A stretch of 36,694 bases of DNA from Actinomycetota bacterium (GTDB lineage Bacteria > Actinomycetota > Acidimicrobiia > Spongiisociales > UBA4744): NCBI GenBank assembly GCA_013152275.1, contig JAADGS010000040.1, positions 1-36,694 on the forward strand. The letters are read 5' to 3'. The position numbers and the translations under genes are program-made. Numbering within the stretch: the first letter of the stretch is position 1; every line of letters begins with the position of its first letter. The notes beneath the pieces are model-generated. The model searched no databases. It worked only from the letters and a program-made list of their open reading frames with translations, and was not told where the DNA came from. Positions 27,854 through 34,732 of this stretch are shown here, piece after piece.

Positions 27854-29121
27854 GCACCCGCCTCCTCGATGGCTTCCTCGAAGACCGTGAGCGCTTCGTC
27901 GAGCGGACCGTCCAGATGTGCCTCCATCAGGAACCACGCCTCGAACGCCGACGGTGGGATGAGAACGCCGCGACGCAGCGCAGCATGAAAGAAGCGGTTG
28001 AAGAGATCGGTGTCGATGCCCACCACGTCATCCCACGTCTCGACGTGCTCCACACCGAGGAACACGCCGATCATGCCGCCGACATGGTGCACGGTTGCAC
28101 TCATACCCGCTCTCCTTGCAGCCGCCTCGACACGGTTCGCAACGCGTGATCCCGCCTCGTCGAAATGCTCGTACAACTCGGGATGGTCGCGAAGGTAGCG
28201 CAGGGTGACAAGACCGGCGGCGGTGGCAAGCGGGTTCCCGGCAAGGGTCCCCGCCTGATAGACGGGGCCGTCGGGAGCGATCATCCGCATCAGGTCCGCG
28301 CGCCCTCCATAGGCCGCAGCCGGAGCGCCGCCCGCCATCACCTTGCCCAGGGTCGTCAGGTCCGGCATGACCCCGTACAGGCCCTGGGCAGACGTGGGTC
28401 CGACACGAAACCCGGTCATGACCTCATCGAAGATCAGGAGGGCACCGTGGCGATCGCACAGGGAGCGAAGACCTTCGAGGAACCCGGGAACAGGCGGGAT
28501 GCACCCCATGTTGCCGGCAACCGGCTCGACGATCACCGTCGCCACGGTGTCGTCCAACAACGCCTCCACAGACGCCAGGTCGTTGTAACGGGCGACCCTG
28601 GTGTCACCGGCGGTGCCCGGAGGAACACCGGGGCTGCTGGGAGTACCGAAGGTTGCCAGGCCGCTGCCGGCCTTGACCAGGAACGGATCGGCGTGGCCGT
28701 GATACCCACCTTCGAACTTCACGATGACGGAACGTCCCGTTGCCGCCCTCGCCAGGCGAACCGCCGAGGCGGTCGCCTCGGTTCCGCTGTTGACCATCCG
28801 GACGATTTCGACCGACGGCACCATGTCGACGATCAGCTCGGCGAGTTCGACCTCGCCAGGAGTGGGAACTCCGAACGACGTACCGGCGGCCGCGGCATCC
28901 TGGACGGCGCGAACGACGTCGGCTCGGGCATGGCCGAGGATCAATGCTCCCCACGACGCGATGAAGTCGATCAGTTGCTCACCATCGGTCGTGCGGATGC
29001 GAGCACCATCTCCTTCGAGGATGAACGGAGGGGTTCCACCGACGGCACCGAATGCCCGCACCGGTGAGTTGACGCCGCCCGGCATGACTGCCCTGGCCCG
29101 ATCCCACAGCGTGCCCATCAT
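27850..29121 (-). CDS. hemL: Glutamate-1-semialdehyde 2,1-aminomutase
   Basis: 423 residues from ATG 29121 (ATGA overlap with hemB). It turns glutamate-1-semialdehyde into 5-aminolevulinate with PLP. PGGVNSPVRAFGAVGGTPPFI is the family start; MVNSGTEATASAVRLARA, KFEGGYHGHAD, LLIFDEVMTGFRVG and the PLP lysine in DLTTLGKVMAGG are intact. With hemA it gives the C5 route to 5-aminolevulinate. Confidence 0.97.
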   Translation of the reverse strand: MMGTLWDRARAVMPGGVNSPVRAFGAVGGTPPFILEGDGARIRTTDGEQLIDFIASWGALILGHARADVVRAVQDAAAAGTSFGVPTPGEVELAELIVDMVPSVEIVRMVNSGTEATASAVRLARAATGRSVIVKFEGGYHGHADPFLVKAGSGLATFGTPSSPGVPPGTAGDTRVARYNDLASVEALLDDTVATVIVEPVAGNMGCIPPVPGFLEGLRSLCDRHGALLIFDEVMTGFRVGPTSAQGLYGVMPDLTTLGKVMAGGAPAAAYGGRADLMRMIAPDGPVYQAGTLAGNPLATAAGLVTLRYLRDHPELYEHFDEAGSRVANRVEAAARRAGMSATVHHVGGMIGVFLGVEHVETWDDVVGIDTDLFNRFFHAALRRGVLIPPSAFEAWFLMEAHLDGPLDEALTVFEEAIEEAGA

Positions 29122-30095
29122 TGCTCCTGGAGCATCCGTGCGGCATCGAGCGCGAAGTAGGTGAGGATGACATCTGCGCCCGCCCTGGCAATCCCGACGA
29201 GCGATTCGAGCATCACCCTGTCCCGGTCGAGCCATCCGTTGGCTCCTGCCGCCTCGATCATGGAGAACTCACCGGACACCTGATACGCGGCCATCGGAAG
29301 GTCGATTCGGTCTCGCAGGTCGCGGATGATGTCCTGGTACGGCCCGGCAGGCTTGACCATCACCATGTCGGCTCCTTCTTCCACGTCCAGAGCAGCCTCT
29401 CGACGTGCCTCTCTCGCGTTGCGCGGATCCATCTGGTAGGAGCGCCGGTCTCCGAATGCCGGGGTTGAATGTGCCGCATCCCTGAACGGACCGTAGAAGG
29501 CGGACGCATACTTGACCGCGTACGAGCAGATGGCGATGTCGGAGTGTCCTGCCTGGTCGAGTGCCGAACGGATCGCCCCGACCCTGCCGTCCATCATGTC
29601 GGAGGGCGCGATGACATCCGCACCGGCGTCCGCGTAGGCGAGCGCTGCTTTCGAGAGCAGGGGAAGGGCGGCATCGTTGTCGACCTCTTCGCCGCGCAAC
29701 GGCCCACAGTGGCCGTGGCTGGTGTACTCGCAAAGGCACACGTCGGCCCACGTGACCAGGTCGGGAACGGCCGAGCTCACCGCTTCGATAGCTTGCGGAA
29801 CGGGTCCTCGAGGATCCCATGCAGATGAACCGAGATCGTCCTTGGTGTCGGGGATACCGAAGAACATCATGCCTCCCACACCGGCATCTGCAGCCTCATG
29901 TGCGAGGTCCACGATCTTGTCGACCGAACGCTGTGCGTGGCCGGGCATCGAGCGGATAGGCCGCTCGATCCCGCTTCCGGGCACGACGAACACGGGAAGC
30001 ACGAATCGGGCAGGATCGAGCCTCGTCTCTGCCACCGTTTCTCGAAGCTTCGAAGTGCGTCGAAGGCGTCGAGGACGGACAATCGGGAAACTCAT
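29118..30095 (-). CDS. hemB: Delta-aminolevulinic acid dehydratase (porphobilinogen synthase)
   Basis: 325 residues from ATG 30095 (ATGA overlap with hemD); the longer frame upstream is shadow of hemD. It condenses two aminolevulinates to porphobilinogen. ADVCLCEYTSHGHCG has the three cysteines of the zinc-dependent type. The two active lysines lie in CSYAVKYASAFYGPFRDAA and MVMVKPAGPYQDII. DVIAPSDMMDGRVGAIR and YQMDPRNAREA are conserved. Confidence 0.97.
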   Translation of the reverse strand: MSFPIVRPRRLRRTSKLRETVAETRLDPARFVLPVFVVPGSGIERPIRSMPGHAQRSVDKIVDLAHEAADAGVGGMMFFGIPDTKDDLGSSAWDPRGPVPQAIEAVSSAVPDLVTWADVCLCEYTSHGHCGPLRGEEVDNDAALPLLSKAALAYADAGADVIAPSDMMDGRVGAIRSALDQAGHSDIAICSYAVKYASAFYGPFRDAAHSTPAFGDRRSYQMDPRNAREARREAALDVEEGADMVMVKPAGPYQDIIRDLRDRIDLPMAAYQVSGEFSMIEAAGANGWLDRDRVMLESLVGIARAGADVILTYFALDAARMLQEQ

Positions 30096-30769
30096 ATGTG
30101 TACCTCCAAACGGGCCGAGAGGGCCTGCGCCAACAGATCGAACCGTGGGACCTCCGGCATGACGTCGACCGTACCGCCCAGACTCTCGACCTGCCCGGCC
30201 GTACGCGAACCGATGGCGCCCACGACCGGCCCCGCCAGCGAACGAGCCAGCACCCATCCTCGCACCGCCGATGGGGAACCGAAGGCGACGGCGTCGACCG
30301 AATCGCCCTGCGGCGGGATCGGAACGGTGCGATACACCGGTGCTGCGTCGAGGTTCCCAACCTTCGACGCCAAGAGGCGGAGCGTCTCGGGGTCCGTTCC
30401 CTGCGCGTGCGGGAAGACGACCCACCGGCCGGGAGCGTCGATCTCTGCCGCGAGAGCCAGGCCGGTCGAACTGCCCACGAGCGACACCCGACCGCCTCGT
30501 TCCGTGACGGCCGCCGCGGTTGCAGAACCGACCGCCGCGACCGGAGCTGCCGGAGCGTGCTCACCCCAGAGGAGGTTCAAGGCCGTCACCGAGGTGAGCA
30601 CGACGAGATCGGCGCGCTCGGCCTTCCGTCGCATCTCGTCGATCACACGCGCCGGAACCGCCTCGATACGAACACAGGGCAGCCGGACCGGTCGCAGCCC
30701 TGCGGCGGTGAAGATGGCCTCGACCCTCGGTGAGCGTTCGGCGGCGGTGGTGATGCCGATCCTGTTCAC
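30092..30769 (-). CDS. hemD: Uroporphyrinogen-III synthase
   Basis: 225 residues from GTG 30769, overlapping the hemC stop (GTGA). The family is poorly conserved; here the two-domain Rossmann-like pattern is seen with LVVLTSVTALNLLW, VAAVGSATAAAV and, in the second half, AVAFGSPSAVRGWV and VVGAIGSRTAGQVESLGG. It closes hydroxymethylbilane to uroporphyrinogen III. Position between hemC and hemB supports the call. Confidence 0.9.
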   Translation of the reverse strand: MNRIGITTAAERSPRVEAIFTAAGLRPVRLPCVRIEAVPARVIDEMRRKAERADLVVLTSVTALNLLWGEHAPAAPVAAVGSATAAAVTERGGRVSLVGSSTGLALAAEIDAPGRWVVFPHAQGTDPETLRLLASKVGNLDAAPVYRTVPIPPQGDSVDAVAFGSPSAVRGWVLARSLAGPVVGAIGSRTAGQVESLGGTVDVMPEVPRFDLLAQALSARLEVHI

Positions 30770-31626
30770 AGGCGAAGTTCCTTCCGTGCCGCGGCGACGA
30801 CTGCGGCGGGATCCTCGCCGTGAACGGTGACGCGGCGCGGTCCGAGCTCGTCGTCGACGAACGCCACCAAGGAGAGCCCATGTTTGCTGCGCGATGCGAG
30901 CGCGCCGAGAGCCGACCGACACCCCGCCCCGGTGGCCGAGAGCAGAAGGCGCTCTGTCTCGACCAGCAGTCTCAACCTCGGATCGTCGATGGCCGCCACG
31001 ACATCGCGAGCCGGCCCATCGGCGAGGGTCTCGATGGCAAGGACACCTTGGCCGGGAGCCGGCGTCATCTCGTCGACGATGAACCGTTGAGCGATCTCGT
31101 CGATCAGTCCGAGCCGCTCCAGACCGGCCTCGGCGAGTATCACTGCCGCGACCTCGCCATCGTGGACTCGCCGGACCCGGGTTGGGACGTTGCCGCGCGG
31201 TTCCACCGTTCGCAGGTCGGGTCGAAGAGCGAGGAGCTGTGCTATTCGCCGAGGACTGCCCGTCCCGACGATCGCCCCCTCTTCGAGACGATCGAGCGAA
31301 GCGCCGACGAGCACGTCGTACGGACTGCGGCGCTCGGGATAGGCTGCAACGACGAGTCCGTCCGGCCGGTCTGTGGGCAGGTCTTTGAGCGAGTGCACCG
31401 CGAGATCTGCCCGACCGTCGAGAACCGCCGCCTGGACCGACCGCACGAACGCCCCCATCTCGGTCAGCGCCGTCACCGGAGAGACCCGGTCACGATCTCC
31501 TGCCGACTCGACGATGACCAGACGTGTCTCGATTCCGCGTGCCACCGCCCGCAACATCGATGCGACGGCATACGCCTGCGCCACCGCGAGGTCGGACGCT
31601 CTCGTCGCGATTCGGATCTCACGCAT
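30766..31626 (-). CDS. hemC: Hydroxymethylbilane synthase (porphobilinogen deaminase)
   Basis: 286 residues from ATG 31626, overlapping hemA by eight bases. It joins four porphobilinogens. IRIATRASDLAVAQA is the family start; DLAVHSLKDLPTDRPDGL has the conserved catalytic segment; GTGSPRRIAQLLALRPDL and RGNVPTRVRRV follow; Cys236 in ATGAGCRSALGA holds the dipyrromethane cofactor. Confidence 0.97.
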   Translation of the reverse strand: MREIRIATRASDLAVAQAYAVASMLRAVARGIETRLVIVESAGDRDRVSPVTALTEMGAFVRSVQAAVLDGRADLAVHSLKDLPTDRPDGLVVAAYPERRSPYDVLVGASLDRLEEGAIVGTGSPRRIAQLLALRPDLRTVEPRGNVPTRVRRVHDGEVAAVILAEAGLERLGLIDEIAQRFIVDEMTPAPGQGVLAIETLADGPARDVVAAIDDPRLRLLVETERLLLSATGAGCRSALGALASRSKHGLSLVAFVDDELGPRRVTVHGEDPAAVVAAARKELRL

Positions 31627-32812
31627 CCTTGGCACCGAAGATCTCCGCGAGGAGTTCGGCCGCCTCTGCTCCTCGCGTACCCGCACCGAGATAGGACAGT
31701 GGACGGTGCAAGACACGGTGCGCAACCGTTTCGGCAAGCTGCTTGACCAAGGCGTCGGACAACCCCTCCGCCGCCTGGATCTTTGGAGCGAACCGTTCGA
31801 CCTCTTCGGCCACCGTGGCATCCGCCTCGGCGAGAATGGCTGCGATCACCGGGCCTGCAACATGCCGATTCTCGAGACGCGCCCAGTTCTGGCGAGCGGC
31901 ATCCGCCACCAGCGCTTCGAGGTCGGCCGACACCTGCTCCGTTCGCGCCCGTTCCGCGAGGGCATCGAGATTCACATATGTGAGCTTCTGCATGTCCTCT
32001 GCAGGAGAAAAGTCGGGAGGCATCGCGAGGTCGATCAGCAGCAGGGCGTCGGTTCTCTGCTCGAGTGCCCGTGCCAGGACCTCCTGCCCGAAGAGCTCCC
32101 GTTTCGCCGCAGTTGCGGAGATGACCACCGGCATCGTGGCCAACGCTTCCGGAGCATGTTCGATATGGAGAACGTGGTCCGACTCGAACCGGACTTCGTT
32201 CGGCCTGCGCGCATACACCGTCACGAGGGGAGCCTCGGCGGCCCTGCCCCGAAGCGCCTCCGTTGCAGCCCGGGCCATCGCCCCTGCACCAAACACCGCG
32301 ACTTCCCCCTTACCGTCTACGAGCTTGGCTGCGATGAGCGCAAGGGACCCCGCCGCGGTGTCGGGAAGGACTCTGCGAGCGCTGCGACCGGCTCCGACCG
32401 CGCTCTCGAGCAGCTTGCCCAGACTCCCACCGATCACACCGGCGGTGCGGCCCAGGTCGATCGCGTGACGGAACTGGGCAAGAACCTCCGGCTCACCGAC
32501 AACCGGCGAGTCGAGCCCGGCTGCCACCCGATACAGATGCAGCAGTACGTCATGATCGTTGCGACGGACGCCCGAGGTGGGAAGGGTCAGGTCCGAATAG
32601 AGGATCTCGGCGACCCTGTCCAGGGCGGCATCACACCCGACACTGACGATCTCGACACGCAAACACGTCGATAGGACGAACGCGTCGATCCCGGCCTCGC
32701 TGACCCGTCGATAGGCGGCGGTGAGGGCGTCATCTGCGAGTGCGAGCTTGGCGCGATCCACCGATGAGGTGTGAGGATGCGCAAATGTCAGCGAGCTGAT
32801 CCGAAAGGCCAT
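31619..32812 (-). CDS. hemA: Glutamyl-tRNA reductase
   Basis: 397 residues from ATG 32812 with GGAG upstream. It reduces Glu-tRNA to glutamate-1-semialdehyde. The nucleophile is Cys50 in VLSTCLRVEI, where most homologues read STCNRTE; the Asn-to-Leu change after Cys is unusual. GEPEVLAQFRHAIDLGRTAG, AVFGAGAMARAATEAL (NADPH site) and LLIDLAMPPDFSP are conserved. The C-terminal dimerisation helices are present. It is the first gene of the nine-gene haem operon. The 140 nt upstream (32813-32952) probably hold the promoter; I see no clear hexamers. Confidence 0.95.
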   Translation of the reverse strand: MAFRISSLTFAHPHTSSVDRAKLALADDALTAAYRRVSEAGIDAFVLSTCLRVEIVSVGCDAALDRVAEILYSDLTLPTSGVRRNDHDVLLHLYRVAAGLDSPVVGEPEVLAQFRHAIDLGRTAGVIGGSLGKLLESAVGAGRSARRVLPDTAAGSLALIAAKLVDGKGEVAVFGAGAMARAATEALRGRAAEAPLVTVYARRPNEVRFESDHVLHIEHAPEALATMPVVISATAAKRELFGQEVLARALEQRTDALLLIDLAMPPDFSPAEDMQKLTYVNLDALAERARTEQVSADLEALVADAARQNWARLENRHVAGPVIAAILAEADATVAEEVERFAPKIQAAEGLSDALVKQLAETVAHRVLHRPLSYLGAGTRGAEAAELLAEIFGAKDA

Positions 32813-32952
32813 CTACTCCAAACCCGGGCGTTCCGCAGGAAGCTACAGGGAGATCACGTCGACAGCGAGTCGATTCGAATCCGACACGGTGACGGATGCA
32901 CGCTCATCTGCAGCCCGATCCTCGATGCGTCATCTCCACTCGAGGGAACGGC

Positions 32953-33414
32953 TCACTCCGAACCGAGTTCCTTTCGCACGAGTCTGCCGACCAGCGCCCC
33001 ATCGAGTTCGTCGCGGTGCGACTTCATCAGATGACCGATCACCCGTCCGGCAGACTTCGGATCGTCGACACCGAGTTCGGCGATCGCCGCGCGCACGAGG
33101 GCAACCGTTTCGATCTCCGACAGCGTCTTCGGAAGCCAGCGGGAGAGGTATTCGACTTCGAAGCCGAGCTTCTCGGCCATCGCCGATCCTCGTTCCCCCA
33201 GGCCGGCGTACTCGTCGCGAGCCTTGCTCATCTTCTTCACGTACGACGCGATCACCTGCGCATACAGTGCGTCGTCCGCCTCTCCCTCGAAGCCGGGGGC
33301 AGTGATCCTGCGAGCAACCTCCGTCTCGATCTGCCGGACGACATCACGTCTCCACACGTCACGCGCCAGCATCGCCTCTCTCAGCTCCGACGCAAGTTCC
33401 GCCTTGATGCTCAT
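32953..33414 (-). CDS. GatB/YqeY domain protein
   Basis: 153 residues from ATG 33414, overlapping the phosphodiesterase gene stop by four bases. It matches the YqeY family: an N-terminal helix bundle (KAELASELREAMLARDVWRRDVVRQIETEVARR) and a C-terminal domain of the type found in GatB (LSRWLPKTLSEIETVALVRAAIAELG, SAGRVIGHLMKSHRDELDGALVGRLVRKEL). Such proteins may bind tRNA or help amidation of mischarged tRNA; the role of single YqeY is not settled. Confidence 0.92.
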   Translation of the reverse strand: MSIKAELASELREAMLARDVWRRDVVRQIETEVARRITAPGFEGEADDALYAQVIASYVKKMSKARDEYAGLGERGSAMAEKLGFEVEYLSRWLPKTLSEIETVALVRAAIAELGVDDPKSAGRVIGHLMKSHRDELDGALVGRLVRKELGSE

Positions 33415-34115
33415 GTGTGTCTCCTCAGTGTTCGTCGAATCCTGCCAGGATCGTCACTGACGATCGTCGACACTCCGGCTTCGGCAAGCGCGATGGCACG
33501 ATCTTCCTCATTCACCGTCCATGCCACGATGTCGAGTCCCTGCTCGAGCACCGATTCGATCACCGACTCTCCTTCGAGCAACGACCAGTGCGGTGCGACC
33601 ACCTGGTGCCCGGATGCAGCTGCCCGACCTACCGCCGCCTCCAGAGAACCGTCCGGCTCGACCAAGAGTCCGGTTCGGAGACCCGGATACGCCGACCGGA
33701 TCGCATCCATCGTGGGCCAGTGAAACGACGTGACCACATCCTGCGGACGGGCGAGACCGGCAACAGACAGCGGGAATGTGAAGTCCGGGTCGAAATCGGG
33801 GTCTTTCGGGTCGTTCTTGATCTCGATATCCAGGGGGAAGTCGCCGATCAGGTCCAACAGATGCTCGAATCGGGCCGGACGATGTCCCCCTCCGACATCG
33901 ACGGTCTCGAGTATCCCCCACGGAGTCTCGATGATGACATGTCCGTCGAGTACGGCATCGTGCGAGAGCACGATCACTCCGTCCGAGGTCCGTCGCGTAT
34001 CCAGTTCCACGAGATCGCAGACGTCTCGAGCCGCGAGGATCCCCGCCAGCGTGTTGTCGGGATACTCGACCCGAAGACCGCGATGCCCACCGACCAAAAT
34101 TCTAGATAAATCCAT
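33411..34115 (-). CDS. Glycerophosphodiester phosphodiesterase family protein
   Basis: 234 residues from ATG 34115 with AAGGGA seven bases upstream. It has the GDPD TIM-barrel motifs: GGHRGLRVEYPDNTLAGI (catalytic His-Arg), LVELDTRRTSDGVIVLSHD (metal-binding Glu, Asp and the second His), LDIEIKND and VVAWTVNEEDRAIAL near the end. It hydrolyses glycerophosphodiesters to glycerol-3-phosphate. No signal peptide, so it is cytosolic. It is divergent from whiB, with 82 nt between starts. Confidence 0.93.
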   Translation of the reverse strand: MDLSRILVGGHRGLRVEYPDNTLAGILAARDVCDLVELDTRRTSDGVIVLSHDAVLDGHVIIETPWGILETVDVGGGHRPARFEHLLDLIGDFPLDIEIKNDPKDPDFDPDFTFPLSVAGLARPQDVVTSFHWPTMDAIRSAYPGLRTGLLVEPDGSLEAAVGRAAASGHQVVAPHWSLLEGESVIESVLEQGLDIVAWTVNEEDRAIALAEAGVSTIVSDDPGRIRRTLRRHT

Positions 34116-34126
34116 GTCATTATCCC

Positions 34127-34155
34127 TTGCCGAAGCCCAAGACCAGAGTTAGGGT
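34127..34155 (+). promoter_or_regulatory. Putative whiB promoter (-35 and -10)
   Basis: TTGCCG at 34127-34132 and TAGGGT at 34150-34155 are spaced by 17 bases. The predicted start near 34162 falls inside the CRP-type site. Both hexamers fit the actinobacterial housekeeping pattern (TTGnnn, TAnnnT). Confidence 0.5.
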
Positions 34156-34157
34156 TC

Positions 34158-34175
34158 TTGTGAATTACATCACAA
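34158..34175. promoter_or_regulatory. CRP/FNR-family operator before whiB
   Basis: TTGTGAATTACATCACAA contains TGTGA-N6-TCACA with both half sites perfect, extended by one base pair on each side. It ends 22 nt before the whiB start codon, overlapping the predicted transcription start, and is 42 nt from the divergent phosphodiesterase start. CRP of mycobacteria binds this motif. Position suggests repression of the promoter described or activation of another. Confidence 0.6.
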
Positions 34176-34197
34176 TCCTTGTTCAAGGAGTTTCGAC

Positions 34198-34467
34198 TTG
34201 CTCACCGTAACCACCGAATGGCGTCAGCTCGCCGCCTGCCGGGACTCTGAGCCGGCGCTGTTCTTTCCCGTCGGTTCCACCGGAACGGCTATCGATGCCA
34301 TCGCCGAAGCAAAGACCATCTGCACCCTGTGCTCCGTGAAGGAGGACTGCCTGCAGTACGCGCTCCGATCCAATCAGGAATCCGGAGTCTGGGGCGGATA
34401 CGCCGAAGACGAACGGCGCCGCCTCCGCAAGCGCTGGCTTGCAGAACGCAGGCGCCGGGCCAGCTGA
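34198..34467 (+). CDS. WhiB-family iron-sulfur transcription factor
   Basis: 89 residues. The start is TTG 34198, fixed by AAGGAG (34185-34190) seven bases upstream. Four cysteines at 14, 42, 45 and 51 (C...CxxCxxxxxC) would bind the 4Fe-4S cluster. GVWGG at 63-67 and the basic tail RRRLRKRWLAERRRR are the family's turn and DNA-binding region. The length and motifs are closest to WhiB1/WhiB2-like proteins, but the subgroup is not certain. WhiB proteins act with the housekeeping sigma factor and respond to redox or nitric oxide. Found almost only in Actinomycetota and their phages. Confidence 0.95.
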   Translation: MLTVTTEWRQLAACRDSEPALFFPVGSTGTAIDAIAEAKTICTLCSVKEDCLQYALRSNQESGVWGGYAEDERRRLRKRWLAERRRRAS

Positions 34468-34486
34468 CCCGACCATCCACGACACG

Positions 34487-34509
34487 GGCCGGCGGAAGCG
34501 CCGGCCTTT
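34487..34509 (+). terminator. Intrinsic terminator after whiB
   Basis: GGCCGGCG (34487-34494), loop GAAG, CGCCGGCC (34499-34506), then TTTGT. The 8-bp GC stem starts 20 nt after the whiB stop. The DUF3107 gene converges from the other side and ends at 34511; on that strand no T-run follows. Confidence 0.8.
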
Positions 34510-34510
34510 G

Positions 34511-34732
34511 TCATGTTCCGAATCCGACATTGACCCTGTGCTCTGGTTCCAACTCGACGAAACTGATCTTCGAGACCGGGATCCCCACCCGCTTGCCATC
34601 GATGGCATCCACCCAGATGAGCGCATCGCTGTTGAAGTGGGCTGCCTCCAACATCGCGACAAACGCATCGGCGTCATCGATATCCAGCTCGACTTCACGA
34701 GACGTGTCGGCGATTCCTATTCGAACGCGCAT
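34511..34732 (-). CDS. DUF3107 family protein
   Basis: 73 residues from ATG 34732; AGGAGG lies nine bases upstream inside the end of the FtsK-like gene, and a longer frame to 34777 is less likely. The sequence (VRIGIADTSREVELDIDDADAFVAMLEAA, then [28 protein letters not shown]) is the complete DUF3107 domain, typical of Actinomycetota. Function is unknown. It overlaps the upstream gene by 38 nt, so the two are probably co-translated. Confidence 0.88.
   Translation of the reverse strand: MRVRIGIADTSREVELDIDDADAFVAMLEAAHFNSDALIWVDAIDGKRVGIPVSKISFVELEPEHRVNVGFGT

Noticed and set aside
27850..27937. N-terminal extension of hemE to 27937
   Set aside because: The added residues are shadow of hemL; GTG 27853 gives the family N-terminus and the GTGA overlap.
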